A DNA stretch of 64,000 nucleotides from an uncultured Muribaculaceae bacterium (GTDB lineage: Bacteria; Bacteroidota; Bacteroidia; Bacteroidales; Muribaculaceae), in contig CALUMH010000009.1 of NCBI GenBank assembly GCA_944321685.1, forward strand, positions 22,724-86,723. Reading direction: 5' to 3'. Shown here in pieces: positions 1-8,885 of this stretch; positions within the stretch are counted from its first letter, which is position 1, and each line of letters opens with the position of its first letter. Position numbers and translations under genes: made by a program. Under the pieces are notes generated by a model. That model had not been told where the DNA came from, did no database searches, and saw only the letters and a list, made by a program, of their open reading frames with translations.

Positions 1-198
1 AAATTATTCCACAATGTAATGTGACCGAGAGGCATCCCCCCTTGGTCACTCCACAAAGTTAACAAAAATGCATAATACTATCCCCAATAATCAAATTAAA
101 TCTTCACACTATTTTTCATTGCCATTCGGCTAAAATTGTGGAGAACCACTTTTGAAAGCCTCCCCTTCGGGGGGAGGTAGGGAGGGGGCCGAAGTGGC
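1..198. other. Gene-free left edge with a GC-rich hairpin
   Basis: No coding region was recognised here. A weak inverted repeat (GTGACC at 21-26, GGTCAC at 44-49) is present. Positions 159-177 form a GC-rich hairpin (CCTCCCC, loop TTCGG, GGGGAGG) followed by more purine-rich sequence, just past the 3' end of ruvC. The hairpin could end ruvC transcription, but no T-run follows it on the minus strand. C/G-rich stretches of this kind recur in Bacteroidales genomes as I recall them; only this copy is seen here. Confidence 0.4.
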
Positions 199-771
199 TC
201 ACTTCAGCCTGTCGGGATGAGCCGCTATGAACTCTTTCCAAGAACGGCATCCCCCTTGTGGCTGCGGACGCGACGACTCATAAAAGTGGCACAGTGCGGC
301 AGCAAGCGCATCGGTGGCATCGAGCAAGTCGGGCATTTGCTCCTGCGGGATATTTAAAATGCGACGTAACATTTCAGCTACCTGTTCCTTTGATGCACCG
401 CCATTGCCGGTAATAGCCATCTTTATTTTCAAGGGAGCATATTCGGCTATAGGCACGTCGCGATGCAAGGCTGCAGCCATTGCCACGCCTTGTGCGCGCC
501 CCAACTTGAGCATCGATTGCACATTCTTACCGTAAAACGGCGACTCGATGGCCATCTCGTCGGGCAAATACTGTTCCACAAGCCCGAGCACTCGCTCAAA
601 TATGCGATGCAGGCGCATATAGTGGTCGTCAAATTTACTGAGCTTTATCACCCCCAGGGCTATCATCGACGGCCGCTTACGTTTCACCCCAAGTATGCCG
701 TACCCCATCACATTGGTACCGGGGTCGATGCCTATTATTATGCGGTCATATTCGTCATCGTGCGTCATCAT
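199..771 (-). CDS. ruvC: Holliday junction resolvase RuvC
   Basis: Crossover junction endodeoxyribonuclease. It nicks Holliday junctions symmetrically together with RuvAB during recombinational repair in the cytoplasm. The RNase H-like fold is visible: IGIDPGT near residue 16 carries the first catalytic Asp, AIESPFYG carries the Glu, and the C-terminal [15 protein letters not shown] carries the last Asp pair. At 190 aa the length is usual for the family. I chose the ATG at 771 because it overlaps the stop of the upstream DUF4286 gene as ATGA. An in-frame start 24 nt further upstream is possible but would lie inside that gene. The overlap implies translational coupling and one transcript from the promoter at 1140-1169. 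Confidence 0.96.
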   Translation of the reverse strand: MMTHDDEYDRIIIGIDPGTNVMGYGILGVKRKRPSMIALGVIKLSKFDDHYMRLHRIFERVLGLVEQYLPDEMAIESPFYGKNVQSMLKLGRAQGVAMAAALHRDVPIAEYAPLKIKMAITGNGGASKEQVAEMLRRILNIPQEQMPDLLDATDALAAALCHFYESSRPQPQGGCRSWKEFIAAHPDRLK

Positions 772-1082
772 TCCGTGTCGATCTCCTCCATCCATGTCGA
801 AAATCCCGCCACGTCTCGACCGAAACGACGTGCCATCTCCTCATGCAACTTCTTGCCTTCTCCGGTGTACCACGCATTAAATGCATCGACCGACTTTACA
901 TGGAACTGCAACGCATAGCTGTAACCATCGGCACCGGTGCTGCCATCAAGCACCCTGGTAAGTTGCGGCCACAACAGCACGCCACCTGATTTTGCCTTGG
1001 GAATATATTCGCAACACAGCCATTCCACAAAATTGTCGTAAACAGCCGCCGAAGCGTGGTAGGTAGTATTTATTATCAACAT
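768..1082 (-). CDS. DUF4286 family protein
   Basis: Small protein of 104 aa resembling the DUF4286 family, which is widespread in Bacteroidetes and has no assigned reaction. The text begins [11 protein letters not shown] and is rich in aromatic residues, which fits a compact alpha/beta barrel-like (ferredoxin-like) domain. There is no signal peptide or membrane segment, so it is probably cytosolic. I chose the ATG at 1082 rather than the longer frame because it begins the conserved region and lies downstream of the promoter. It is the first gene of an ATGA-overlapping pair with ruvC. That neighbourhood hints at a DNA-metabolism setting but does not prove a role. Confidence 0.82.
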   Translation of the reverse strand: MLIINTTYHASAAVYDNFVEWLCCEYIPKAKSGGVLLWPQLTRVLDGSTGADGYSYALQFHVKSVDAFNAWYTGEGKKLHEEMARRFGRDVAGFSTWMEEIDTE

Positions 1083-1120
1083 TGTATCTTCAATTTGTAA
1101 GCAATTCGTAATGCACACAC

Positions 1121-1135
1121 GCAGGAAAATCCTGC
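1121..1135 (-). other. Short hairpin in the DUF4286-ruvC leader
   Basis: GCAGGA-AAA-TCCTGC is a perfect 6-bp stem with a 3-nt loop. It lies between the predicted transcription start and the DUF4286 start codon. No T-run follows, so it is not a terminator. It may stabilise the 5' end of the message or tune translation. Confidence 0.35.
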
Positions 1136-1139
1136 CTTA

Positions 1140-1169
1140 CAAAGGTAATGAAAGTAAAGTGCTTTGCAA
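1140..1169 (-). promoter_or_regulatory. Bacteroidales promoter for DUF4286-ruvC
   Basis: On the minus strand a TTG (-33 element, plus-strand 1167-1169) and TACCTTTG (-7 element, 1140-1147) are separated by 19 bp. This matches the TTG/TAnnTTTG consensus of the primary Bacteroidales sigma factor. The predicted start of transcription is near 1134. Confidence 0.65.
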
Positions 1170-1346
1170 AAACAATCCCTCCTTTAATAGCCGACTTGCG
1201 GCAGGTACAAAAAAAATTAATTGTCATCACGACAACTAATCTTCAACTTAAAATCTAATACCATGAAAAAACCGATGCAAAAGTATGCTATATATTTATG
1301 CTATGCAACATATAAGCAATATTTTTCCATCTGTTTTACATTTTTT

Positions 1347-1379
1347 ATAACAAAAGCCCCGCAATGGGGCTTTTGTTAT
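1347..1379 (-). terminator. Intrinsic terminator after the DUF4836 gene
   Basis: A perfect 14-bp stem (1347-1360 with 1366-1379) encloses a 5-nt loop. The core is AGCCCC/GGGGCT, flanked by A and T runs on both sides. It lies about 20 bp past the stop codon of the minus-strand lipoprotein gene. Because both flanks are A/T-rich it could act in both directions. Confidence 0.85.
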
Positions 1380-1397
1380 ACTTTATCAACACTTTTC

Positions 1398-2891
1398 TTA
1401 ATGCTTTTGTGCATTTGCAAGTATCGTCAGCAACGTTTCAAGAACATTGTCGCCTTGCGGCTCTTCGACCACTAATTTCACATTCGACGAACGGGCATCG
1501 ATGGTACGGCCTTCAAGATATGCACCGAATTGCAAGTTAGGAACAATTGCCGTGAGAATGGAATTGGCACGCGAACCTTTGCGCACATTGGCATACAATC
1601 CGCCGGTGGTATTCTCAAATATATCACGGGCAAGGTCATCGTCATACATACTTTCGGCAACCTTTTGCGGTGTTGTACGGAAATAGAAAAATCCGTCGTT
1701 GCTGCCGAATGCTATCGCAGCATCGCTCGACAAGTTGACTACATACTCGTCACCTACCCGTGTACAAGCTATCAAACCGAGTTTGTTTATCGAAGTCTGC
1801 AACTTTTGGCACATTTCATCGGCCTTGCCTGTCTTTATCGCACCATACACTTGCGGAACCGACGAACGGTTGACAATTTGGTCGGCATAATTATAACCTA
1901 TGGTTATGGGGCCTTCGATTCCTGCAATGTAGTCCTTGATTTCATCGATGGTGATAAACGGGTTCTCTTTCACATTGGCAAGCATGGCACTGAATGGGTC
2001 GAATTTCAGCAATTCCTCTCCTTTAACCGATCCCGAGAATACAAGTTGCATATCGGCGGGAATATATTTAAGCCCCTCGGCCGACGGTTTGCTCAATATT
2101 GCTTCCGCCTGCTTTGTGGCTTCGGTCTCGTCGATAAATGTCTCGTAATTCATTTCAATGTCGCTTTTGTTGAAGTTAAGCGTAGCGCCTATACCTCGCA
2201 ATGCTTCAAGATAAGACGAGAAAGCATCGCCATAAATTTGAGCAATGATTTGCCCGCTGCCCGACATTTCAAACATTTTTTTATAATCGGCATAAAACGA
2301 CATATCCACATCACGCCCCAACATTTCCATTGCATCGGCATTGCCGGCAATAGAATTTTCATATCCGTTGGTTATGAGATTTTTAACCAGCTCCTCGGCT
2401 GCACTATCTCCGGCCGAAGGATTGGGAGTGGCGCATACGAAATATTTGTCGGAAATAAACAACCAGCTGTTACCGGCTTTCATTTTATCCAGGTCACCGT
2501 CGCTTTCCATTCCGGCACCAGCGGTTTTCTCCACAAATGCCTTGAACGCCACACGATCGGCCACAGGCACGATGCCTACAACCGAAAAATCATTTGAACC
2601 GAAAACATATGCCTTGCGAGTAAAGTCCATTCCTGCACCCGCAAACGCCGACAGTTGCTTACGGTCGTTTTCGGTCATGCCCTTATCCACAAGCGATTTA
2701 TAAGAATCGGGGAACACTACTTCATCGCCTTCCACTTTGACACCGGCTTTTTCAATGACACTTCCGGCATCCAAGGCTGCCACATAAGTGGCATCGGCAG
2801 GAATCATGGTTATGGCATCCTTGCTTTCATCTTTGCAAGACACAAAAACCATTGCCACTGCAAACAGCAGCATTAAACCTAACTTTTTCAT
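1398..2891 (-). CDS. DUF4836 family lipoprotein
   Basis: Putative lipoprotein of 497 aa. The start MKKLGLMLLFAVAMVFVSC is a short hydrophobic signal ending in a lipobox-like FVSC, and KDES follows the Cys, so export to the outer membrane or cell surface is likely. The body begins with ITMIPADATYVAALDAGS, which is typical of DUF4836 proteins of Bacteroidales, and contains repeated alpha/beta segments. No enzymatic motif was recognised and the function of the family is not known to me. The ATG at 2891 was chosen over an upstream in-frame start because the signal peptide begins there. The gene stands alone, with a terminator just behind it and repeat copy A about 45 bp upstream of its start. Confidence 0.85.
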   Translation of the reverse strand: MKKLGLMLLFAVAMVFVSCKDESKDAITMIPADATYVAALDAGSVIEKAGVKVEGDEVVFPDSYKSLVDKGMTENDRKQLSAFAGAGMDFTRKAYVFGSNDFSVVGIVPVADRVAFKAFVEKTAGAGMESDGDLDKMKAGNSWLFISDKYFVCATPNPSAGDSAAEELVKNLITNGYENSIAGNADAMEMLGRDVDMSFYADYKKMFEMSGSGQIIAQIYGDAFSSYLEALRGIGATLNFNKSDIEMNYETFIDETEATKQAEAILSKPSAEGLKYIPADMQLVFSGSVKGEELLKFDPFSAMLANVKENPFITIDEIKDYIAGIEGPITIGYNYADQIVNRSSVPQVYGAIKTGKADEMCQKLQTSINKLGLIACTRVGDEYVVNLSSDAAIAFGSNDGFFYFRTTPQKVAESMYDDDLARDIFENTTGGLYANVRKGSRANSILTAIVPNLQFGAYLEGRTIDARSSNVKLVVEEPQGDNVLETLLTILANAQKH

Positions 2892-2935
2892 AATCTTTTG
2901 TGCATTTGTTAGTATTGTATTATAAAAACTGCAAG

Positions 2936-3098
2936 GAGGGTGTATCAAAATGCGTTTTGGGCTCTCGTAGAGACGCGATTAATCGCGTCTCTACAACCAT
3001 TGCATTGTATAACATATTGTAAATCAATCGTTGCCATTATCAAGATGCGGCAACGCCATGTCTCTACAATATCAATGTGGGTATTTTGATACACCCTC
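2936..3098 (+). repeat. MITE-like dispersed repeat, copy A
   Basis: A 163-bp intergenic unit bounded by perfect 16-bp inverted repeats: GAGGGTGTATCAAAAT at 2936-2951 and its reverse complement at 3083-3098. Inside lies a perfect 28-bp palindrome (2967-2994; left arm GTAGAGACGCGATT), then the shared segment around AACATATTGTAAATCAATCG, then a partial second palindrome ending GTCTCTAC near 3066. There is no coding capacity and I see no target-site duplication. It lies between glgB and the DUF4836 gene. Confidence 0.9.
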
Positions 3099-3119
3099 TG
3101 TAAATTCCGGATATATGCT

Positions 3120-5159
3120 TTAAGCTTTCTTGCAACGCCCGCCGCGACGTTTACGGGCTATCTTCAGCACTTGTGCCGAACGGGCAGGCAGGTACAACTT
3201 AAGCCAACCAAGTCCGTGAGGAGCATAAAGCGGGTCGTCTTGAGTGAAATGATGCACACTCTCGTCAATGTTACCGTAACCGCCATAACGCTTGTCATCA
3301 CTGTCAAACACACCGTCGTATTCGCCTACCGGGGCAAGTATGCCGTAGTCGGCAAACGACTTTGTGGGGCTGAAGTTGAAGATGAACACATAATCACCGC
3401 GTTTGTAGGCAAGCACCTGGTCATCATCTTTATCCCACAGTTTTTCCACAGGCAGCGACTGGAAGTTCTTGATACCGCCCACAAGATGTATCATATCATT
3501 ATCGAAATTGTTGAGATATTGATATTTCAAGTCTTTGCGGTCAACAAGATCCCACTGGCGGCGGGCATACTTGTAGCTCCACCCGTTACCTTCGCGTGGG
3601 AAGTCGATCCACTCGGGGTGACCGAATTCATTGCCCATGAAATTCAAGTAACCGCCATTGATGGTGGTACAAGTCACAAGGCGTATCATCTTGTGCAACG
3701 CCATGCCGCGGTCAACGGTCATATTGTTGTCACCCACGGTCATGTGCCAGTACATTTCGCTGTCGATTAGGCGGAAAATAATCGTCTTGTCGCCCACGAG
3801 AGCCTGGTCGTGACTTTCGGCATAGCTTATAGTCTTTTCATTATAACGGCGGTTGGTAAGCTCCCAGAATATCGAGGTTGGATGCCAATCTTCGTCTTTC
3901 TTTTCCTTAATGGTTTTTATCCAGTAATCGGGGATACCCATGGCCATGCGGTAATCAAATCCCATGCCGCCATCCTTAAACTTCAATGCCAACCCCGGCA
4001 TACCGCTCATTTCCTCGGCAATAGTAACCGCATTGGGATTTACCTGGTGAATAAGCAAGTTGGCAAGAGTCAGGTAGGTGATGGCATTGGTGTCTTGTGC
4101 ACCGTTGTAATAATCATCATATGAACTGAAACCCTGCCCTAGGCCATGGTTATAATAAAGCATCGATGTCACGCCGTCGAAACGGAAACCGTCGAAATGA
4201 TATTCTTCAAGCCAGAACTTGCAGTTCGATAACAAGAAGTGCAGCACCTCGTTCTTTCCGTAGTCGAAACACAGCGAATCCCACGCAGGATGTTCACGCC
4301 GACCGTCGCCATAGAAATAAAGGTCGTAGCTGCCATCGAAACGGCCAAGTCCTTCAACCTCGTTTTTCACAGCATGAGAATGCACAATATCCATGATCAC
4401 AGCAATGCCCAACTTATGAGCTTCGTCGATGAGCTTCTTCAATTCGTCGGGAGTGCCGAAACGGCTCGATGCTGCATAAAAACTCGACACATGGTAACCA
4501 AACGAGCCATAATACGGATGTTCCTGTATCGCCATAATCTGTATTGCGTTATAGCCGTCGGCAGCCACACGCGGCAATATGTTCTTGCGGAATTCCTCGT
4601 AAGTACCCACACGCTCGGCATCTTGAGCCATACCTATGTGGCACTCGTAAATGAGCAACGGCGACACATTGGGCTTGAAATCCTTCACCTTGAAACGGTA
4701 AGGCCGCGCCGGTGCCCACACTTGTGCCGAAAATATAAGCGTCTGCTCATCTTGCACCACACGCCGTGCATATGCCGGAATGCGGTCGCCCTCGCCGCCG
4801 TTCCATTTCATTCTCAACTTATACAAGTCGCCATGTTTCAGTTTGTCGGCATCAAGAGTAATTTCCCACACTCCGTTATCCATGCGGGTGAGCGCATAGT
4901 CTTCGCGTTCGGTCCAATCGTTGAACGTGCCTATCATGTATATTGCTGTGGCATGGGGAGCCCATTCACGGAAGACCCAACCGGTCTTGGTCTTGTGCAG
5001 CCCGAAATAGTTGTGTGCGTTGGCAAAATCATTGAGCGAAATTTTGCCGCCGGTCAATTCTTTCTCCTTACGGATCACATCTTCATACCGGCCATTGATG
5101 GCATCGGCATATGGCTCAAGCCACGGATCGTTCTTAATTATCGGAAGAACCTTTTTCAT
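3120..5159 (-). CDS. glgB: 1,4-alpha-glucan (glycogen) branching enzyme
   Basis: GH13 branching enzyme of 679 aa. It cuts alpha-1,4 glucan chains and rejoins them as alpha-1,6 branches during cytosolic glycogen synthesis. The N-terminal CBM48-like domain (about residues 55-140, with GTFNDWTERE) precedes the TIM barrel. DGFRFDGV carries the nucleophile Asp near 328, TIAEEMSG the acid/base Glu near 382, and ESHDQ the third acidic residue. The C-terminal all-beta domain follows, then a Lys/Arg-rich tail (ARKRRGGRCKKA). The length and the motif set resemble eukaryote-like Bacteroidetes branching enzymes. It stands alone with its own promoter upstream at 5197-5226. Confidence 0.95.
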   Translation of the reverse strand: MKKVLPIIKNDPWLEPYADAINGRYEDVIRKEKELTGGKISLNDFANAHNYFGLHKTKTGWVFREWAPHATAIYMIGTFNDWTEREDYALTRMDNGVWEITLDADKLKHGDLYKLRMKWNGGEGDRIPAYARRVVQDEQTLIFSAQVWAPARPYRFKVKDFKPNVSPLLIYECHIGMAQDAERVGTYEEFRKNILPRVAADGYNAIQIMAIQEHPYYGSFGYHVSSFYAASSRFGTPDELKKLIDEAHKLGIAVIMDIVHSHAVKNEVEGLGRFDGSYDLYFYGDGRREHPAWDSLCFDYGKNEVLHFLLSNCKFWLEEYHFDGFRFDGVTSMLYYNHGLGQGFSSYDDYYNGAQDTNAITYLTLANLLIHQVNPNAVTIAEEMSGMPGLALKFKDGGMGFDYRMAMGIPDYWIKTIKEKKDEDWHPTSIFWELTNRRYNEKTISYAESHDQALVGDKTIIFRLIDSEMYWHMTVGDNNMTVDRGMALHKMIRLVTCTTINGGYLNFMGNEFGHPEWIDFPREGNGWSYKYARRQWDLVDRKDLKYQYLNNFDNDMIHLVGGIKNFQSLPVEKLWDKDDDQVLAYKRGDYVFIFNFSPTKSFADYGILAPVGEYDGVFDSDDKRYGGYGNIDESVHHFTQDDPLYAPHGLGWLKLYLPARSAQVLKIARKRRGGRCKKA

Positions 5160-5196
5160 GCTGTTATTATTTTATAGGTTACAGTATTAGCATTTA

Positions 5197-5226
5197 CAAA
5201 GATACTACAAGGTGACAGTAGAACAA
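5197..5226 (-). promoter_or_regulatory. Promoter for glgB
   Basis: Minus-strand TTG (plus-strand 5224-5226) and TATCTTTG (5197-5204) are spaced by 19 bp, matching the Bacteroidales consensus. Transcription should begin near 5191, giving a leader of about 30 nt before the ATG at 5159. Confidence 0.65.
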
Positions 5227-5547
5227 AATAAATTTATTTGTTTTTTATACCCATCTTTGTGTTTATCTTATCGCGGTGCCGATGCAATGCATTACAGGAT
5301 AAAAACCGATGCCACTTATTAACGGCCACAATTTGTCAAAAACCGGGAAAAACATATGCCCACCGTAATAATGCGTTTGCACTTTAATTTGAGTGGTACT
5401 GCAAAATGGGAATGTTAGTAATTGACTATATTTTCAGAAAAACAGAACAATAATTTAAAAAATAGTTAAGAATAATTAAACCATTAGGTATTTTATTTAT
5501 TGAATATTTAATTTGCACTCGTTCTAATTTTAATCATTAAAACAACT
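5227..5547. other. Intergenic region between glgB and the PepSY-like gene
   Basis: About 320 bp of A/T-rich sequence between divergent genes. The only recognisable sites are a near-consensus -7 element (TTAATTTGC, around 5508-5515) about 35 bp before the PepSY-like start, and a poorly defined upstream element. No ORF, repeat or strong hairpin was seen. Confidence 0.4.
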
Positions 5548-6870
5548 ATGAAAACGACAAAACATTTATTTTTGACTTTTATTGCATGCATGGCCGTGAT
5601 GCTCTCGGCTTGCAGTGACGAAGATGGCCCCATTACACCCGGCGGAACAATTCCCGACAATGTATTGGAGGCTTTCAACAGCCAGTACCCGAATGCATCA
5701 AACGTAAGTTGGGAAATCAAAAGCGACTATGCTGTTGCCAGTTTCACCCTTGACGCAACACGCAGCAACGAGGCCGGAAAAAACAAAGCATGGTATCGCA
5801 TGAGCGATGCACGCTGGTCGATGAGCGACTTCGACATTCCTTACAGCCAATTACCTCAAGCAGTGAAAACATCATTCGAAGCATCGGAATATGCCCAAGC
5901 CCCTTGGCACCGAGACGATGATGTAGATGTCATAACCCGACACGGATATGACGAAACAATATATGTCATCGATGTTGAAAAAAACGAGAATGGCATAGAA
6001 ACCGACGTAGAACTGTATTACACTGCCGATGGAATTTTAGTCAACATAATAGTTGATGCCGAAAAGGATAACGACCATAGCGATATGTTGCCAAGTACGC
6101 CTCCGACAACGATAACCGAATGGATAAAACAGAATTTCCCCGACGCACGTATCATCGAGATTGACGATGAAGACGGAGGTATCGAAGTTGACCTTATAGC
6201 CAATGGAATGAAACATGAAATATTGTTCACCGGCGCACAACAATGGATATATACCAAGACCGAATATGGCAGACGCAACCTTGACCTTGTGGAACAGGTG
6301 GTGAAAGATGCCTTGAAGTCGTCACAGCACTACACATCGGATGCTCATATCGACGACATCGACCGTTATGAAACGGCCGAAGGTGATGTGTTCTACTGCT
6401 TTGAACTCGAAACACATTTCGACGACGACATCGACGTGTATATATCAATAACCGGCGAAATACTCTCGGGACGCCCATCGTTAGGCCAGTCGGGAGGTGT
6501 TGCTGTCAACAATGACATTGAAGCATTTATTGCCGACAAATATCCTGGTGCCGTAATTGTGGGCAAAGACAATGATGATGGATACCTCGAAATCGAAATC
6601 AGGCACGACGGCTTGGAAAAAGAGGTAATTTTCAACGGTAGGCTCGAATGGGTTTGCACCAAGTGGGAAATTTCGCGCCACCAGTTGCCCGATGATGTGG
6701 CAAACGCTATTACAGGTGCAGGATATTCGATACACCAAATCGATGATGACGACATTGATGTAATTGAAACTGCCGATACCATTACATATGAAGTGGAACT
6801 TGAAGACCGTGACGACGATATCAAGTTGATAATTGTCAACGGCACCATAGTTCACGTTGAAAGGGATTAA
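5548..6870 (+). CDS. Triple PepSY-like (DUF2874) lipoprotein
   Basis: Exported protein of 440 aa. The signal MKTTKHLFLTFIACMAVMLSAC ends in a lipobox (LSAC) followed by SDEDG. The mature part appears to hold three related units of about 125 residues (roughly 35-165, 175-305 and 315-440). Each begins with an amphipathic helix like VLEAFNSQYPNA, WIKQNFPDARI or IEAFIADKYPGA, followed by beta strands with W-containing turns, as in PepSY-like/DUF2874 proteins. The protein is strikingly acidic, with runs such as DDDDIDVIE. The family is thought to bind ligands or inhibit proteases, but nothing here fixes a role. It is monocistronic, with a terminator right behind it. Confidence 0.8.
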   Translation: MKTTKHLFLTFIACMAVMLSACSDEDGPITPGGTIPDNVLEAFNSQYPNASNVSWEIKSDYAVASFTLDATRSNEAGKNKAWYRMSDARWSMSDFDIPYSQLPQAVKTSFEASEYAQAPWHRDDDVDVITRHGYDETIYVIDVEKNENGIETDVELYYTADGILVNIIVDAEKDNDHSDMLPSTPPTTITEWIKQNFPDARIIEIDDEDGGIEVDLIANGMKHEILFTGAQQWIYTKTEYGRRNLDLVEQVVKDALKSSQHYTSDAHIDDIDRYETAEGDVFYCFELETHFDDDIDVYISITGEILSGRPSLGQSGGVAVNNDIEAFIADKYPGAVIVGKDNDDGYLEIEIRHDGLEKEVIFNGRLEWVCTKWEISRHQLPDDVANAITGAGYSIHQIDDDDIDVIETADTITYEVELEDRDDDIKLIIVNGTIVHVERD

Positions 6871-6888
6871 ATCATAAACAACTGACAG

Positions 6889-6915
6889 GATAAGGGCGAC
6901 CCGGTCGCCCTTATC
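6889..6915 (+). terminator. Terminator-like hairpin after the PepSY-like gene
   Basis: A perfect 12-bp stem (GATAAGGGCGAC at 6889-6900 with 6904-6915) has a 3-nt loop and is followed by TCATTATTAAT. It lies 18 bp past the stop codon. Confidence 0.75.
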
Positions 6916-6937
6916 TCATTATTAATGAAACCACAAA

Positions 6938-7723
6938 ATGATGCATACTTTAAAAACATTGTTATTATCGATGTCCATATTAATGGCCGCTGTCACGGTT
7001 TTTGGACAAGATACCATAAGGGTGCGCGTGATGACTTATAACATGAGGTTTGGCGAACGTGCGTCGCTCGATGAATTTGCAGCATTTATCAAGGAACAAT
7101 CGCCCGACTTTGTGGCACTGCAAGAAGTGGATTGCCGCAACCTGCGGGATGCTACACCGTGGCAGAACGGGCGTGACTTTATAGCCGAACTTGCCATGCA
7201 GACGGGAATGTTTGGCCTGTATGGCAAAACCATAAATCTTAAAGGTGGTTACTACGGCGTGGGCATATTATCGCGGTACCCGTATATCGACGTGAAGAAA
7301 ACACTTCTGCCAAATCCTCGCAACAACGAACAGCGCGTGGTACTCGAAGGCACATTTGAATTGCCACACGACACGGTAACATTTGCCTGCACTCATCTCG
7401 ACTATGAATACCCCGATGTCATCACCCGGCAGGCATTTTTCTTGTGCAATCATTTTAGCAACCATGCCACACCGGTGATAGTCGCCGGTGATTTTAATTC
7501 CACACCCGAGTCTGAAGCAATTTCAAAAGCCATGCTGCAGAATTGGCTCAACGCGACAAACGGGACCCCCACATATCCTGCCGACAAGCCTGTGAGCAAG
7601 CTCGATTACATATTTACCGACACAAGAAATGACTGGAAAATAGAAAATACCGAAACCATAAATGTCGGATTGTCCGACCACCTGCCCATAATTTCCGACT
7701 TGATTTATACAACAAATCAGTAA
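6938..7723 (+). CDS. Endonuclease/exonuclease/phosphatase (EEP) family protein
   Basis: Secreted metal-dependent phosphoesterase-like protein of 261 aa. Residues 1-23 form a signal peptide ending near VFGQ. The EEP fold motifs are all present: TYNMRFG, the metal-binding Glu in LQEVD, HLD, the catalytic Asp-Asn in GDFNSTP, and the C-terminal LSDHLPI with the catalytic His. The family includes sphingomyelinases, inositol phosphatases and DNases; Bacteroidales members are usually annotated only at family level. Substrate is unknown and the site of action is probably the periplasm. It has its own ATG 22 bp after the preceding terminator hairpin, so it may rely on readthrough or an unrecognised promoter. 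Confidence 0.88.
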   Translation: MMHTLKTLLLSMSILMAAVTVFGQDTIRVRVMTYNMRFGERASLDEFAAFIKEQSPDFVALQEVDCRNLRDATPWQNGRDFIAELAMQTGMFGLYGKTINLKGGYYGVGILSRYPYIDVKKTLLPNPRNNEQRVVLEGTFELPHDTVTFACTHLDYEYPDVITRQAFFLCNHFSNHATPVIVAGDFNSTPESEAISKAMLQNWLNATNGTPTYPADKPVSKLDYIFTDTRNDWKIENTETINVGLSDHLPIISDLIYTTNQ

Positions 7724-7754
7724 TTAGGGTACACACCGGCATAAAACATATTCT

Positions 7755-7762
7755 TATTTTTG
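7755..7762 (+). promoter_or_regulatory. Probable -7 element for the aldo/keto reductase gene
   Basis: TATTTTTG matches TAnnTTTG exactly and lies 19 nt upstream of the chosen ATG (7781). No TTG is seen at the expected distance upstream. If real, the leader is only about 13 nt. Confidence 0.45.
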
Positions 7763-7780
7763 TGCAAAAAACAGGAATAC

Positions 7781-8878
7781 ATGGAATATCGCAAATTGCC
7801 ACACGGCAATGAACAGATAAGTGTCATAGGACTCGGCTCAAGCGCAATAGGCAATGCCGAAGAGCATGAAATAGAAGAAACCCTAACTGCGGCGGTTGAT
7901 GCAGGTATCAATTACTTCGACTTGGCATCGGCTTCTGCTCGCCCGTTCGCCCCTTACGGGCGAGTGTTCAAGGGTTGCCGCAACCGCGTGTACTTGCAAG
8001 TACACTTCGGAGCAAATTATGAAACAGGCGAATATGGATGGACCACCAATCTCGACACTGTGAAACGTTCAGTCGAGTGGCAACTGCAACAATTACAAAC
8101 CGATTACATCGATTTCGGCTTTATTCATTGCATCGACAGTGTTGAAGACCTGGAAAAATATGTATCAGGCGGAATACTCGATTACTTGAAACATATGAAA
8201 GCGACAGGAGTGGTGCGCCACATAGGCCTTTCGTCACACACACCGTCGGTAACCAACCGCATCCTCGATATGGGGCTTGTGGATATGCTCATGTTCAGCA
8301 TCAATCCCGGTTATGATTACAGCCAAGGGGAGTTTGCATTTGGCAGCGCAGCCGAACGCATGGCTCTTTACCGCCGATGCGAGGCCGATGGCGTAGGCAT
8401 ATCGGTGATGAAGCCATTCAGTGCCGGACAGTTGCTCGATGCCAAGGTATCACCATTCAAGCAGGCTCTTACCCGTTACCAATGCCTGCAATACGCGCTC
8501 GACAAACCGGGCGTTCTGACCACACTCCCGGGTGTGCGTGGCATCGATGATTTAAATGATATACTGGGATTTTGCAATGCATCGGCCCAAGAACGCGACT
8601 ACTCGGTAATAGGCACATTCTCACCTCGCGAAGTGGAAGGCGTGTGCGTGTATTGCAACCACTGCCAGCCATGCCCCATGCACCTTGATGTGGGACTTAT
8701 AAACAAATATTACGACCTTGCCCGCGTCGGCGATGCACTCGCTGCCGACCACTATGCCAAACTTGCCGTCAAGGCATCATGCTGCATCGCTTGCGGCCAT
8801 TGCAATCGCTGCTGCCCGTTCCACGTCGATCAGGTAACCCGCATGGCCGAAATCGCCAATTTCTTCGACAAAAAATAA
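7781..8878 (+). CDS. Aldo/keto reductase with two C-terminal 4Fe-4S motifs
   Basis: Cytosolic oxidoreductase of 365 aa. Residues 1-270 form an aldo/keto reductase barrel (GLGSSAIGN, INYFDLAS, GFIHCIDS). The C-terminus adds two ferredoxin-like clusters, CVYCNHCQPCP and CCIACGHCNRCCP, which should each bind a 4Fe-4S centre. The usual catalytic lysine is not evident: the corresponding strand reads VYLQVHFGA. Such Fe-S fusions are common in anaerobes, and their substrates are mostly unknown. The start at 7781 was chosen because the upstream part of the frame lies in the promoter. The gene ends 7 bp before the collapsed repeat that probably terminates it. Confidence 0.88.
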   Translation: MEYRKLPHGNEQISVIGLGSSAIGNAEEHEIEETLTAAVDAGINYFDLASASARPFAPYGRVFKGCRNRVYLQVHFGANYETGEYGWTTNLDTVKRSVEWQLQQLQTDYIDFGFIHCIDSVEDLEKYVSGGILDYLKHMKATGVVRHIGLSSHTPSVTNRILDMGLVDMLMFSINPGYDYSQGEFAFGSAAERMALYRRCEADGVGISVMKPFSAGQLLDAKVSPFKQALTRYQCLQYALDKPGVLTTLPGVRGIDDLNDILGFCNASAQERDYSVIGTFSPREVEGVCVYCNHCQPCPMHLDVGLINKYYDLARVGDALAADHYAKLAVKASCCIACGHCNRCCPFHVDQVTRMAEIANFFDKK

Positions 8879-8885
8879 AAAAAAT

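Noticed and set aside
1221..1475. Small plus-strand frame across the terminator after the DUF4836 gene
   Set aside because: It spans an intrinsic terminator and the end of the opposite gene, with no promoter or known domain.
2936..3098. Repeat copies as a CRISPR array
   Set aside because: Units are dispersed, have inverted ends and internal palindromes, and are not separated by unique spacers of constant length. No cas gene is present.
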